Assembly: GCA_029938085.1 (NCBI GenBank) | Contig: JAPYOS010000004.1 | Span: 62,001 to 126,000, forward strand | DNA: 64,000 nucleotides | Origin: Oceanospirillaceae bacterium | GTDB taxonomy: Bacteria; Pseudomonadota; Gammaproteobacteria; Pseudomonadales; Balneatricaceae | Direction: 5' to 3' | In this document: in pieces, positions 47,470-56,169 of the stretch | Layout of the letters: every line of letters starts with the position of its first letter | How positions within the stretch are numbered: the first letter of the stretch is position 1 | Position numbers and translations under genes: made by a program | Notes under the pieces: model-generated | The model's database searches: none | Seen by the model: the letters and a program-made list of their open reading frames with translations, nothing else | Told to the model about the DNA's origin: nothing

Positions 47470-48480
47470 TTATTCAAATGTAGTGTCGTTTTGCAATCGC
47501 TTAGCGACTTGCATTTCAACGTAATCTTGGGTGGCCTCAATGGCGTAGGTTAAGGCCGTACTATTGGCGTAACTATGAGACTTAACCACCAAACCTTGCA
47601 AACCTAACAAAAACGCGCCATTAAGTCGGTCTGGGTCAAATTGAAACTGCCAGGCTTGCATAATGCGCTCAACCTGCTGCGGCGTAAGTTCACTGCGCTG
47701 CAAATCTTCATTAAAACGCTGCGCCAACATCTTGCTAACGCCCTCACCTGATTTAATCAAAATATTACCGGTATAGCCATCACAAACCACAATATCAGTT
47801 TGTCCGTCGAATACCTCTTGGGGCTCTACATAACCCAAGTAGTTTAGCTTAGGGTCTGCCCTTAGCAAGGCATCGGCTGCTTGCACTTGACCTTGGCCAG
47901 TGCCGGCTTCGGTGGCAATGTTAAGCAATTTCAAACTGACCTGAGGATTTTTTTGCAAACTAGACTCTAGCGCCTGACCCAGCTGACCAAATTGATACAA
48001 CTGTTCTCCACTTGAACTGAGGTTGGCGCCAATATCCAAAACCAAACACATGCCGTTACGTGTGGGTATATGACTCGCAAATGCGGGCCTTTCGTAACCT
48101 GGCAACATCTTAATTAAGTGGCGACTTAAGGCCATTAGCGCGGCCGAACTACCGCCGCTTACACAGGCATGAGCCTTGCCGTCAGCAACCAGTGCTAGGG
48201 CCAGATACATTGAAGAGTCTTGTTTTTGCCGCAAAATCACCATTAAATCGTCGGTTTTTTCGACCACTTGAGAAGCGTCAACCAAATGCAGGCGTTTTAA
48301 CAGAGGTGTTTGTTTTTCATCGACTGCAGCCAGCAATGGTGCAAGTGCAGATTCAGGTCCAACCCAGAGTAGGGTTAAGCGGGGATGGCGCTCGAGGCAA
48401 GCAAGTGCCGCCTCGAGGCTGGTTTTGGGACCTAAGTCCCCACCCATTGCATCAAGTGCAAGGGTGTAATACGCCGACAA
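47470..48480 (-). CDS. plsX: Phosphate acyltransferase PlsX
   Basis: PlsX makes acyl-phosphate from acyl-ACP for phospholipid synthesis. The 336-residue protein opens TLALDAMGGDLGPKTSLEAAL and includes LVLDIGANLSSSGEQLYQFG and VVCDGYTGNILIKSGEG. The start is TTG 48480, one base after the rpmF stop; no ATG or GTG fits the family N-terminus better. It is translated right behind rpmF, so coupling is likely. Confidence 0.95.
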   Translation of the reverse strand: MSAYYTLALDAMGGDLGPKTSLEAALACLERHPRLTLLWVGPESALAPLLAAVDEKQTPLLKRLHLVDASQVVEKTDDLMVILRQKQDSSMYLALALVADGKAHACVSGGSSAALMALSRHLIKMLPGYERPAFASHIPTRNGMCLVLDIGANLSSSGEQLYQFGQLGQALESSLQKNPQVSLKLLNIATEAGTGQGQVQAADALLRADPKLNYLGYVEPQEVFDGQTDIVVCDGYTGNILIKSGEGVSKMLAQRFNEDLQRSELTPQQVERIMQAWQFQFDPDRLNGAFLLGLQGLVVKSHSYANSTALTYAIEATQDYVEMQVAKRLQNDTTFE

Positions 48481-48481
48481 A

Positions 48482-48661
48482 TTACTCGGCGTCTTGGTTA
48501 ACTACCTGACGACCCTTGTAAAAGCCATCAGCTGTTACATGGTGACGACGGTGAGTTTCACCGGTAGTAGAATCAACTGCCAAAGTGGCAGTGCCTAGGG
48601 CATCGTGTGAACGACGTTGTCCACGCCTAGAACGGGTTACTTTGCTCTTTTGTACAGCCAT
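48482..48661 (-). CDS. rpmF: Large ribosomal subunit protein bL32
   Basis: This 59-codon gene reads [20 protein letters not shown] at its start and ends in [11 protein letters not shown]. The basic N-terminus and the RSHDAL segment are typical of gammaproteobacterial L32, which lacks the zinc ribbon. It lies between yceD (24 bases) and plsX (1 base), its normal place. Confidence 0.97.
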   Translation of the reverse strand: MAVQKSKVTRSRRGQRRSHDALGTATLAVDSTTGETHRRHHVTADGFYKGRQVVNQDAE

Positions 48662-48685
48662 GGCTGAAAACTCCTAATTGGTAAA

Positions 48686-49195
48686 CTAATCTTTTTGCAG
48701 TAAAGCCTGCAGCCCTTCGAAAGGATTAGGCTTTTCCTGCACGGTTTCTTTGCCGCCAAAATTGGATGCTACTTCACAATCCGAATGATAGGCCACAATG
48801 GGTATATTCAAAATCATTTCGTGATCAATGAACTCATTCATAGCAAGCTTCTTATCTTCCAATAACCAAGGGTCATATTCAGCGGGAAGCTTTTCTGCTT
48901 GCTCTTCTGTGAGCACAATTGCCACGTTTATGTCTGCCATTATATCAAGGCTAATGGCATCTAAACAGCGTTGACACGCAATTTGCACACCTTCAATTGA
49001 AGATTTACCTGTAATAACCGGCCGATGGGCGTTATCACGAGCAAAATGCAACTCAACATTTACCCGACCTTGGTCCGACTGCAGGTAGCTGCAAAACCCC
49101 GCCAAGCTGACTAATTCAACGTGACCGGTAATGGTTTGCTGGCCATCACACAATTTGCGCGGGTCCAAAAATAGAGGTAAAGGTGTCTCAAACAT
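48686..49195 (-). CDS. yceD: YceD/DUF177 family protein (23S rRNA accumulation protein)
   Basis: This 169-residue protein of the DUF177 family precedes rpmF in most bacteria; its members are linked to 23S rRNA accumulation. It shares MxxxPLPLFLDP at the start, the CxxC pair in IACQRCLDAISLDI, EEQAEKLPAEYDP and a final KPNPFEGLQALL with E. coli YceD. No Shine-Dalgarno sequence precedes ATG 49195, and the best promoter would start the RNA almost at the ATG. Confidence 0.93.
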   Translation of the reverse strand: MFETPLPLFLDPRKLCDGQQTITGHVELVSLAGFCSYLQSDQGRVNVELHFARDNAHRPVITGKSSIEGVQIACQRCLDAISLDIMADINVAIVLTEEQAEKLPAEYDPWLLEDKKLAMNEFIDHEMILNIPIVAYHSDCEVASNFGGKETVQEKPNPFEGLQALLQKD

Positions 49196-49203
49196 GGCGC
49201 GAT

Positions 49204-49232
49204 ATATTAGTCATCTACCCGCCTTATGTCAA
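49204..49232 (-). promoter_or_regulatory. Strong sigma-70 promoter of the yceD-rpmF-plsX-fab operon
   Basis: On the minus strand: a perfect TTGACA, 17 bases, TAATAT. Transcription would begin near 49197, about two bases before the yceD ATG, which implies a leaderless or near-leaderless message. Confidence 0.7.
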
Positions 49233-49316
49233 AGAAAAATAGCATTGAATGAGTAATATTTAGCGTTATTGTTAGCTTTTTTGCAATTTAACCAATTTAC
49301 CACCTAATTCAAGGCC

Positions 49317-50282
49317 TCAATGGAGTTGTAGAGGACGATTAAAGGTTTGACTCAAGCCCCAAGAAATACTGCTTTGGGTTTGCGCGCCTAGCTCGTCTAT
49401 GACCTGCTCCAACGGCGTTTTTGTGGGGGCATACCAAACCTTTTTTGACACACCTACCTGATCCCGTGCAACGCTGTGTAAATTGCCTAAACCATCAATC
49501 AAACCCAACTCCAAGGCTTTGTGGCCATGCCAAACCGCGCCTGAATATAGTGCTGGATCATCACTCAAGCGATCGCCTCGTCCAAGCTCGACTTGGCTGA
49601 TAAATTGCTTATGAATATCATCCAATAAGCGCTGAAACATAGCCTTCTGAGCCGCCTTTTCTGGTAAAAATGGATCCAGAAAATCTTTATTACCACCGGC
49701 AGTATAAGTCCTGCGCTCCACCCCTAACTTTGCAATCATTTGATCAAACCCAAAACCACTACCAATAACCCCAATTGAGCCCACCGTACTGGCCTTATCG
49801 GCATAGATAAAATCGGCTGCCGCAGCAATGTAATAAGCGCCAGAGGCACCCACATCAGCAATCACGGCATATACCGGCTTATTGGGGTATTCCAGCTTCA
49901 TCAACTGCAGTTCATCAAACACGATACCCGCCTGCACAGGGCTACCACCTGGGCTGTTAATATTGAGCAATACCGCTTTTGAGTTGGCGGCTTCAAACGC
50001 GTCCGACAATGCAGGCAATAAGTGGTCTGCGCTGGCCTCGGCACCCGCCATAATCGGCCCAAACACATCCACTACGGCCACATGATCTTGCGACTCTGCC
50101 ATGGCGCCAACATCGTCATCACTGAGCAACATCGCTAACACAGTAAATACAAATACAAAACTTAGGCTTTTAAAGAAAATACCCCAACGCCGTGCGCTTT
50201 TTTGCTCTCGTTGAATGCTCGTTACCAACTGACTAATCACTTTCCACTCTTGCTCATTGGTTGGGGTGGGTTCGAGACTCAT
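49317..50282 (-). CDS. sppA: Signal peptide peptidase SppA-type S49 protease
   Basis: This 321-residue short-form S49 protease, anchored by one N-terminal membrane segment (about residues 36-53), acts on the periplasmic face. It has NINSPGGSPVQAG, the catalytic serine in VGASGAYYIAAAA and the catalytic lysine region AGGNKDFLDPF. It cleaves leftover signal peptides in the family's known role. It lies upstream of yceD as in Pseudomonas and diverges from ppnN. AGGA precedes its start. Confidence 0.92.
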   Translation of the reverse strand: MSLEPTPTNEQEWKVISQLVTSIQREQKSARRWGIFFKSLSFVFVFTVLAMLLSDDDVGAMAESQDHVAVVDVFGPIMAGAEASADHLLPALSDAFEAANSKAVLLNINSPGGSPVQAGIVFDELQLMKLEYPNKPVYAVIADVGASGAYYIAAAADFIYADKASTVGSIGVIGSGFGFDQMIAKLGVERRTYTAGGNKDFLDPFLPEKAAQKAMFQRLLDDIHKQFISQVELGRGDRLSDDPALYSGAVWHGHKALELGLIDGLGNLHSVARDQVGVSKKVWYAPTKTPLEQVIDELGAQTQSSISWGLSQTFNRPLQLH

Positions 50283-50425
50283 AGGGGTATTCCTGCATAA
50301 GATGTTGATGGATAATAACTATAAACATATAGATGGGATGTTTTATGGGTTTTAAAAGCCCTCGCCTTTGCATTTTTCTCTGTTATGCTAAACATCAAAC
50401 AACAAAAACAAGGAAGCTTAACCAT

Positions 50426-51784
50426 ATGGACACCATAGACGCCCTCATCTCCCCCCAAGGCAGCCTAGACATCCTAACCCTTGACGAGATCAATCAACTG
50501 CACAAGTCAGCCTCTACAGGCTTACACGAGCTATTTAGGCAATGCTGCCTAGCAGTACTCAATTGCGGCATCGAAGAAGACGATATTGCTGTCTTACTGA
50601 AGCGCAACGCTAAATTTGACGTTGAAGTAGTGCCACAAACGCGGGGCGTGTTATTGCAACTCAGCAATGCACCAAGCAGTGCTTTTGTAGACGGTGAGAT
50701 CATCCTTGGAATCAAGGAAAACTTATATTCAGTATTGCGTGACATCATCTATATTAGCAACAGCCTGCTAGCCAACGAAACCACTCAGACCGGCACTCAA
50801 CTTACCGCCCTTGTATTTCAAATACTTAGACACGCCCAAGCGCTAGCCCCACGCCGCAAGCCAAAAATTGTAGTTTGCTGGGGCGGACACTCTATTAAAA
50901 CCATCGAATATGATTACACCAAACAAGTGGGTTATGACCTAGGCCTTCGAGGTTACGATATCTGCACAGGTTGTGGACCTGGCGCCATGAAAGGCCCGAT
51001 GAAAGGTGCACACATTGCCCACGCTAAACAGCGTTGCCATGACTATCGTTACATTGGCATAACGGAACCTGGCATTATCGCTGCAGAGTCCCCCAATCCA
51101 ATGGTCAACGAACTGATCATTATGCCCGATATTGAAAAGCGCCTAGAAGCCTTTGTTCGCTTAGGCCATGCCTTCATTGTGTTCCCAGGCGGTGCAGGCA
51201 CGGCAGAAGAAATACTCTATTTATTGGGTATATTACTACACCCCAACAACGACCAGCTCACAGTGCCGCTAATTTTTACCGGACCAGAAAGCTCAAAAGC
51301 CTATTTTGAACAAATTGACGCCTTTATCGGCGCCACTCTAGGCCCCAAAGCCCAGGCAAAGTACGAAATAATTATTGAAGACCCGAGCGCCGTAGCACAA
51401 GTAGTTAAAGCCGAAATGGAGAAAGTAGTGGAGCACCGCCAAACCGTGGGTGACGCTTATCACTATAATTGGCAGCTGCACATAGAGGAAGACTTCCAGC
51501 ACCCGTTTATTCCCACCCACGCCAATATGGCAGGCCTAGAGCTAACGGCTCAACTGCCCACGGCACAGCTTGCTAGTAACCTCCGTAAAGCCATGAGCGG
51601 CATTGTGGCGGGCAACGTCAAGACCTTTGGTTTGGCCCAGATTCAGCAATACGGGCCGTATCAGCTTAACGCCGAGGCCGCACTATTAGAAAAGCTGGAT
51701 GTGCTGTTACAGAGCTTTGTGGCCCAAGACCGCATGAAGTTGCCAGGTAGCAAAGCCTATGAGCCGTGCTATAGAGTCAGTTAG
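50426..51784 (+). CDS. ppnN: Nucleotide 5'-monophosphate nucleosidase PpnN (YgdH)
   Basis: PpnN splits purine and pyrimidine nucleoside monophosphates into base and ribose-5-phosphate; the E. coli enzyme is stimulated by (p)ppGpp. The 452-residue protein aligns along its length with E. coli PpnN (454): VVCWGGHSI, CTGCGPGAMKGPMKGAHIAH, the LOG-type motif FPGGAGTAEEILYLLGILL and the end QDRMKLPGSKAYEPCY. ATG 50426 is preferred, with AAGGAAG upstream; the 31 in-frame codons before it lack family similarity. Confidence 0.96.
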   Translation: MDTIDALISPQGSLDILTLDEINQLHKSASTGLHELFRQCCLAVLNCGIEEDDIAVLLKRNAKFDVEVVPQTRGVLLQLSNAPSSAFVDGEIILGIKENLYSVLRDIIYISNSLLANETTQTGTQLTALVFQILRHAQALAPRRKPKIVVCWGGHSIKTIEYDYTKQVGYDLGLRGYDICTGCGPGAMKGPMKGAHIAHAKQRCHDYRYIGITEPGIIAAESPNPMVNELIIMPDIEKRLEAFVRLGHAFIVFPGGAGTAEEILYLLGILLHPNNDQLTVPLIFTGPESSKAYFEQIDAFIGATLGPKAQAKYEIIIEDPSAVAQVVKAEMEKVVEHRQTVGDAYHYNWQLHIEEDFQHPFIPTHANMAGLELTAQLPTAQLASNLRKAMSGIVAGNVKTFGLAQIQQYGPYQLNAEAALLEKLDVLLQSFVAQDRMKLPGSKAYEPCYRVS

Positions 51785-51821
51785 AGGCGTTAATTGAGGG
51801 TCATCCCGGTGCCCATTAAGC

Positions 51822-51900
51822 GTCATTCCGGCGTAGGCCGGAATCTACTCTAACCTCCTGATATCCTGAGATCCTGACCTTCATCAGGATGGCGGTTTGG
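51822..51900. repeat. REP/MITE-like double-hairpin element, copy 1
   Basis: Hairpin 1 is ATTCCGGC-GTAG-GCCGGAAT. Hairpin 2 is ATCCTGA-6-TCAGGAT. The copy shares GTCATTCCGGCG and CCTGAGATCCTGACCT with the element at 59249-59313. Downstream, GTTTGGCACGTCGGGATGA and GTTTGGCACGTCAGGATGA form a further near-perfect direct repeat (to about 51934). The gap lies between the converging ppnN and CoA-transferase genes. Confidence 0.8.
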
Positions 51901-51957
51901 CACGTCGGGATGAGGGTTTGGCACGTCAGGATGAACGTGATCGAAGAGCGATGCGTA

Positions 51958-53142
51958 TTACTCGCCCAACCAATCGCGCAATACTTCATCCGTGTGCTGA
52001 CCTAAAGTGGGCGGCGCTTGGGTGTATTGAATCGGCGTTGCAGAGTATTTAATGGGATTAGCCACACTTGCCACCTTACCCAAGGTGGCGTGATCCAGCT
52101 CCAACTGCATGTCACGAGCTTGTATTTGAGGGTTATCAAACACCTGATCTATGGTGCAAATAGGCCCACAAGGCACACCCACGTCATTAAGCTGAGCCAA
52201 CCACCAATCCGTCGTTTGCTGCAGCATGAGCGCCACCACTTGCGGTACCAACGTATCTCGGTTAGCCACGCGTAGTGAGTTAGTGGCGTAGTCCGCTTGA
52301 TGAGCCAATTCCGGCTGCCCTGCCACTTGGCAAAAACGCTGAAACTGGCCATCATTACCCACAGCTAAGATTAAATGCCCATCGGCCGTGGCAAACGCCT
52401 GATAAGGCACGATGTTAGGGTGCGAATTACCTAGTCGCTCAGGGTTATTGCCGGTCGCCAAATAATTCATGGCCTGGTTAGCCAAGGTGGCCACCTGTAC
52501 ATCGAGCAAGGCTAAATCTATGTGCTGACCTTGGCCCGTACGCAACTGATGAATCAAAGCCCCTTGAATGGCATTAGACGCGTACAAGCCTGTCATTACG
52601 TCTGCCAGAGCCACACCGACCTTCATCGGTTCGCCGTTGGCATCACCGGTGACACTCATCAAACCACCCATGGCCTGAATCATAAAATCGTAACCAGCAC
52701 GGTCTTTATAAGGCCCAGTTTGACCAAAGCCAGTGATAGAGCAATAGATCAAGCCGGGGTTAAGAGCGCTTAAGGTTGCGTAATCCAAACCATATTTGGC
52801 TAAGCCACCCACCTTAAAGTTTTCAATCAGCACATCGGCCTTAGCTGCCAGTTGCTTAATAATAGCTTGGCCTTCGGCCCTAGACATATCCACACACAAA
52901 GAGCGTTTGCCGCGATTAGCCGTCTGAAAGTAAGCAGCTTGTCGGTCTTCACCATCTTCAAAGCCAGACGATGTAGGCATGTATGGCGGCCCCCACGAAC
53001 GGGTATCATCCCCCACCCCTGGGCGCTCCACTTTAATGACGTCCGCACCCAAGTCTGCCAGCATTTGGCCAGCCCAAGGGCCCGCCAAAATACGGCTTAA
53101 ATCAAGTACCTTAATACCTTGTAAAGGCGTGGTAAAACTCAT
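51958..53142 (-). CDS. Class III (CaiB/BaiF) CoA transferase, probable succinyl-CoA:glutarate CoA-transferase
   Basis: This 394-residue class III CoA transferase has the entry motif LDLSRILAGPWAGQMLADLGADVIKVE and the catalytic aspartate in VALADVMTGLYA (D181). Its operon partner is glutaryl-CoA dehydrogenase, 23 bases upstream, as in many proteobacteria. A role in activating glutarate, from lysine degradation, to glutaryl-CoA is therefore likely. This specificity is inferred from context, since class III enzymes differ little in motif. It ends near repeat copy 1. Confidence 0.85.
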   Translation of the reverse strand: MSFTTPLQGIKVLDLSRILAGPWAGQMLADLGADVIKVERPGVGDDTRSWGPPYMPTSSGFEDGEDRQAAYFQTANRGKRSLCVDMSRAEGQAIIKQLAAKADVLIENFKVGGLAKYGLDYATLSALNPGLIYCSITGFGQTGPYKDRAGYDFMIQAMGGLMSVTGDANGEPMKVGVALADVMTGLYASNAIQGALIHQLRTGQGQHIDLALLDVQVATLANQAMNYLATGNNPERLGNSHPNIVPYQAFATADGHLILAVGNDGQFQRFCQVAGQPELAHQADYATNSLRVANRDTLVPQVVALMLQQTTDWWLAQLNDVGVPCGPICTIDQVFDNPQIQARDMQLELDHATLGKVASVANPIKYSATPIQYTQAPPTLGQHTDEVLRDWLGE

Positions 53143-53165
53143 GGTCTAGGCCCTATCAATAAGAC

Positions 53166-54344
53166 TTAATAAAATGCCTGAATACCCGTTTGGGCACGAC
53201 CCAAGATCAAGGCATGCACGTCATGAGTGCCTTCATAGGTGTTAACTGCTTCTAGGTTCATCACATGACGGATGACGCCAAATTCGTCGCTCACGCCGTT
53301 ACCGCCGTGCATGTCACGTGATTGACGAGCCACATCTAAGGACTTACCGCAGTTATTACGCTTCATCAACGAAATTAGTTCAACAGGGCAATTATCAGCG
53401 TCCATTAAGCGGCCCATTTGCAAACAACCTTGCAGGCCAATGGAAATTTCAGTTTGCATATCTGCAAGCTTCTTTTGGATTAACTGGGTAGCAGCCAAGG
53501 GGCGGCCAAACTGAGTACGATCTAGGGTGTATTGACGGGCAGCCTGCCAACAAAACTCAGCCGCACCTAACGCACCCCAAGCAATGCCGTAACGGGCTTT
53601 GTTCAAACAACCAAACGGGCCCGCAAGGCCTTTAATGGTGGGGAATAGATTTTCTTCTGGAACAAACACATTATCCATCACGATTTCACCAGTGACAGAC
53701 GCGCGTAAGGAGAATTTACCTTCAATTTTAGGGGTGGTTAAGCCGTCCATACCACGCTCTAAAACAAAACCACGAATCACGCCATCAAGCTTGGCCCAAA
53801 CCACCATCACATCCGCAATGGGTGAGTTAGTGATCCACATTTTTGCGCCAGTTAAACGGTAACCACCATCAACGGCTTCGGCACGAGTAATCATGCTCGC
53901 AGGGTCAGAACCAGAACCTGGCTCGGTCAAACCAAAGCAACCCACCCACTCGCCACTGGCAAGCTTAGGCAAATACTTCATGCGCTGCTCTTCGGTGCCG
54001 TAGGCATAAATTGGGTGCATTACCAAAGACGACTGTACACTCATGGCCGAGCGATAACCACTATCTACGCGCTCTACTTCACGTGCCACAAGGCCGTAGC
54101 TCACATAGTTAACACCGGCGCAGCCGTACTTTTCTGGAATAGTAGCGCCCAACAGGCCTAGCTCACCGAACTCGGTCATAATCTCACGATCAAAAATCTC
54201 TTCACGGTTGGCTTTTAGCACACGACGCGCTAGACCGTCCTGACAGTAGTCATAGGCCGCATCACGAATCATGCGTTCTTCAGAAGTAAGCTGTTGGTCT
54301 AAAAAGAAAGGGTCTTGCCAAGAAAATTCGGTACGTGAAGCCAT
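53166..54344 (-). CDS. gcdH: Glutaryl-CoA dehydrogenase
   Basis: GcdH oxidises and decarboxylates glutaryl-CoA to crotonyl-CoA in lysine and tryptophan breakdown, giving electrons to ETF. The 392-residue flavoprotein opens with [20 protein letters not shown], has [16 protein letters not shown] and [12 protein letters not shown], and its catalytic glutamate lies in [20 protein letters not shown] 54344 is chosen, with GAG upstream; the in-frame codons up to 54401 run into the promoter. A clear promoter with an embedded palindrome lies upstream. Confidence 0.95.
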   Translation of the reverse strand: MASRTEFSWQDPFFLDQQLTSEERMIRDAAYDYCQDGLARRVLKANREEIFDREIMTEFGELGLLGATIPEKYGCAGVNYVSYGLVAREVERVDSGYRSAMSVQSSLVMHPIYAYGTEEQRMKYLPKLASGEWVGCFGLTEPGSGSDPASMITRAEAVDGGYRLTGAKMWITNSPIADVMVVWAKLDGVIRGFVLERGMDGLTTPKIEGKFSLRASVTGEIVMDNVFVPEENLFPTIKGLAGPFGCLNKARYGIAWGALGAAEFCWQAARQYTLDRTQFGRPLAATQLIQKKLADMQTEISIGLQGCLQMGRLMDADNCPVELISLMKRNNCGKSLDVARQSRDMHGGNGVSDEFGVIRHVMNLEAVNTYEGTHDVHALILGRAQTGIQAFY

Positions 54345-54399
54345 GGGGTAATCTCGCTGGTTAAGTGATATAAATACTTTACCAGCGTAATATATCGTC

Positions 54400-54429
54400 A
54401 TTTTAACAAAATGTCGACATTTTTATCAA
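54400..54429 (-). promoter_or_regulatory. gcdH promoter with palindrome in its spacer
   Basis: On the minus strand: TTGATA, 18 bases, TAAAAT. The perfect 16-base palindrome AAAATGTCGACATTTT (54408-54423) begins right after the -35 box and fills most of the spacer. A protein bound there would block or remodel the promoter. The regulator is unknown. Confidence 0.65.
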
Positions 54430-54475
54430 TCAACCACCAATTTTTGAAATTGATCCCCATGGCTAGGGATACTGC

Positions 54476-55228
54476 TTAAAACCGCAAACCACCATCAAGC
54501 TCAATCAAACGACCATTCATGTAGTCATTTTCGATGATAAACATTGCGGTTTCTGCCAATTCCTTGCGGTCGCCTAAGCGGCCAACGGGGATTACTTTTT
54601 CAATACGCTCTAAGGCTTCTGGCTTCATCGAATCGGTCATGTCGGTAGAGATTACTCCCGGCGCAATGCCAGCGGCACGGATACCAAAGCGTTTAAGTTC
54701 GCCTGCCCATGTCGTCACCAATGCCGCCACGCCAGCTTTGGTGGCTGAGTAGTTACTTTGGCCAATGTTACCCGCTTTTGCGATACTAGAAATGTTAATA
54801 ATAACACCGCCATTACCGGCTTTAGCCATGGCCGCTGCGCCTTCTCGGCCACATAAAAAGGTGCCAGTAAGGTTAACATCAATGACCGACTGCCATTGGC
54901 TTAAGCTCATTTTGTCCAACAATTCTCCGTCTTTAAACTTAATTAACATGCCGTCGCGCAGTAGCCCTGCGTTGTTAACCAAACCGTCTAAACGGCCAAA
55001 ATCTGCTAACACTTGCTCAAACAACCGCTCCACTTCAGCTTCTTGAGTAATGTTACAAGTATAACCTTTGCTTTGCTCACCACAGGTGGCCGCTGCTGCA
55101 GTCACAGCAGCTTGATCTAAGTCGACCAGCGCGCAAATACCACCCTTGCTGGCAATTAGCTGACCAATGGCGAGGCCTAAGCCACGTGCTGCACCGGTAA
55201 TTACGAATACTTTGCCTTCTACTTGCAT
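54476..55228 (-). CDS. SDR-family 3-hydroxyacyl-CoA dehydrogenase of the branched-chain catabolic operon
   Basis: This 250-residue short-chain dehydrogenase has VITGAARGLGLAIG, LVNNAGLLRDGML, INISSIAKAGNIGQSNY and the active-site YSATK. It ends in GRLIELDGGLRF. It is the last gene of the valine/isoleucine operon, four bases after mmsB. An SDR is needed for 2-methyl-3-hydroxybutyryl-CoA oxidation in isoleucine breakdown, which is the role I infer. A FabG-like role is less likely, since fabG is in the fab operon. Confidence 0.82.
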   Translation of the reverse strand: MQVEGKVFVITGAARGLGLAIGQLIASKGGICALVDLDQAAVTAAAATCGEQSKGYTCNITQEAEVERLFEQVLADFGRLDGLVNNAGLLRDGMLIKFKDGELLDKMSLSQWQSVIDVNLTGTFLCGREGAAAMAKAGNGGVIINISSIAKAGNIGQSNYSATKAGVAALVTTWAGELKRFGIRAAGIAPGVISTDMTDSMKPEALERIEKVIPVGRLGDRKELAETAMFIIENDYMNGRLIELDGGLRF

Positions 55229-55232
55229 GGAG

Positions 55233-56138
55233 TTAAACCTTATTATTTGAGTAGTGTTGATAAATACTAGAAAAATCTAAACCGCCGTGGCCGGCATCAC
55301 CGTGGGCTTTAAATAGCTGTGACGCTTGCTGCCCCATAGGCACGTTAGAATTTGAAGATTGGGCGGCACCAAGGGCCAAACCTAAGTCTTTGTTCATTAA
55401 GTCGACCATAAAGCCGCCTTGATAATTATTGCTTGCTGGAGTGCCATCCATTACACCCGGTACTGGGTTATAGATCTCTAAGGCCCAGTTACGGCCAGAG
55501 CTCTTGACCATAATATCAGACAAGACCTTAGGGTCTAAGCCATTTTCTACGCCCATTTGCAGGGCTTCTGCGGTACCTGCCATCAACACACTCAAGAGCA
55601 TGTTATTACACATCTTAGCAATTTGTCCGGCGCCTGCGTCGCCCGCATGAAAGATGTTCTTGCCCATAGCTTCGAGCACTGGCTGGGCCCGTTCAAAACA
55701 GCTTTGCTCGCCACCTACGATAAAGCTTAAGGTACCTGCCTTGGCGCCTGCAGTGCCACCAGACACAGGCGCATCAACAAAGTCGATGCCTCGTTGAGCG
55801 GCTGCAAGCCCCACTTTACGGGCTGTTTCAACGTCGATAGTACTAGAGTCGATAACCAAAGACCCTTTGGGTAGGTTATCTAACAGGCCCAATTGATCGG
55901 CTCCATTGCCTAGATAAAGCCCGGCCACATGTTTGCCTGCAGGCAGCATGCTAATGACAATATCCACACCAGCAATGGCAGCCAAGGCAGATGCTGCGGC
56001 TTGCCCACCGGCACTCACAAACTCATCCAATGACGCTTGTACTAAATCAAACGCAGTCACTTGATGGCCCGCCTTAACCAAGTTGGCCGCCATGGGCCCA
56101 CCCATATTACCTAACCCTATAAATGCGATATTGGTCAT
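55233..56138 (-). CDS. mmsB: 3-hydroxyisobutyrate dehydrogenase
   Basis: MmsB oxidises 3-hydroxyisobutyrate to methylmalonate semialdehyde in valine breakdown. The 301-residue enzyme has IGLGNMGGPMAANLVKAGH, the substrate motif DAPVSGGTAGAKAGTLSF and the catalytic lysine in QIAKMCNNMLLSV. Next to it upstream is the gene for HIBYL-CoA hydrolase, which makes its substrate. No mmsA for the next step is found in the window. Confidence 0.94.
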   Translation of the reverse strand: MTNIAFIGLGNMGGPMAANLVKAGHQVTAFDLVQASLDEFVSAGGQAAASALAAIAGVDIVISMLPAGKHVAGLYLGNGADQLGLLDNLPKGSLVIDSSTIDVETARKVGLAAAQRGIDFVDAPVSGGTAGAKAGTLSFIVGGEQSCFERAQPVLEAMGKNIFHAGDAGAGQIAKMCNNMLLSVLMAGTAEALQMGVENGLDPKVLSDIMVKSSGRNWALEIYNPVPGVMDGTPASNNYQGGFMVDLMNKDLGLALGAAQSSNSNVPMGQQASQLFKAHGDAGHGGLDFSSIYQHYSNNKV

Positions 56139-56169
56139 ACTTATTGTCCTTTGTATTTGTTACTAACGC

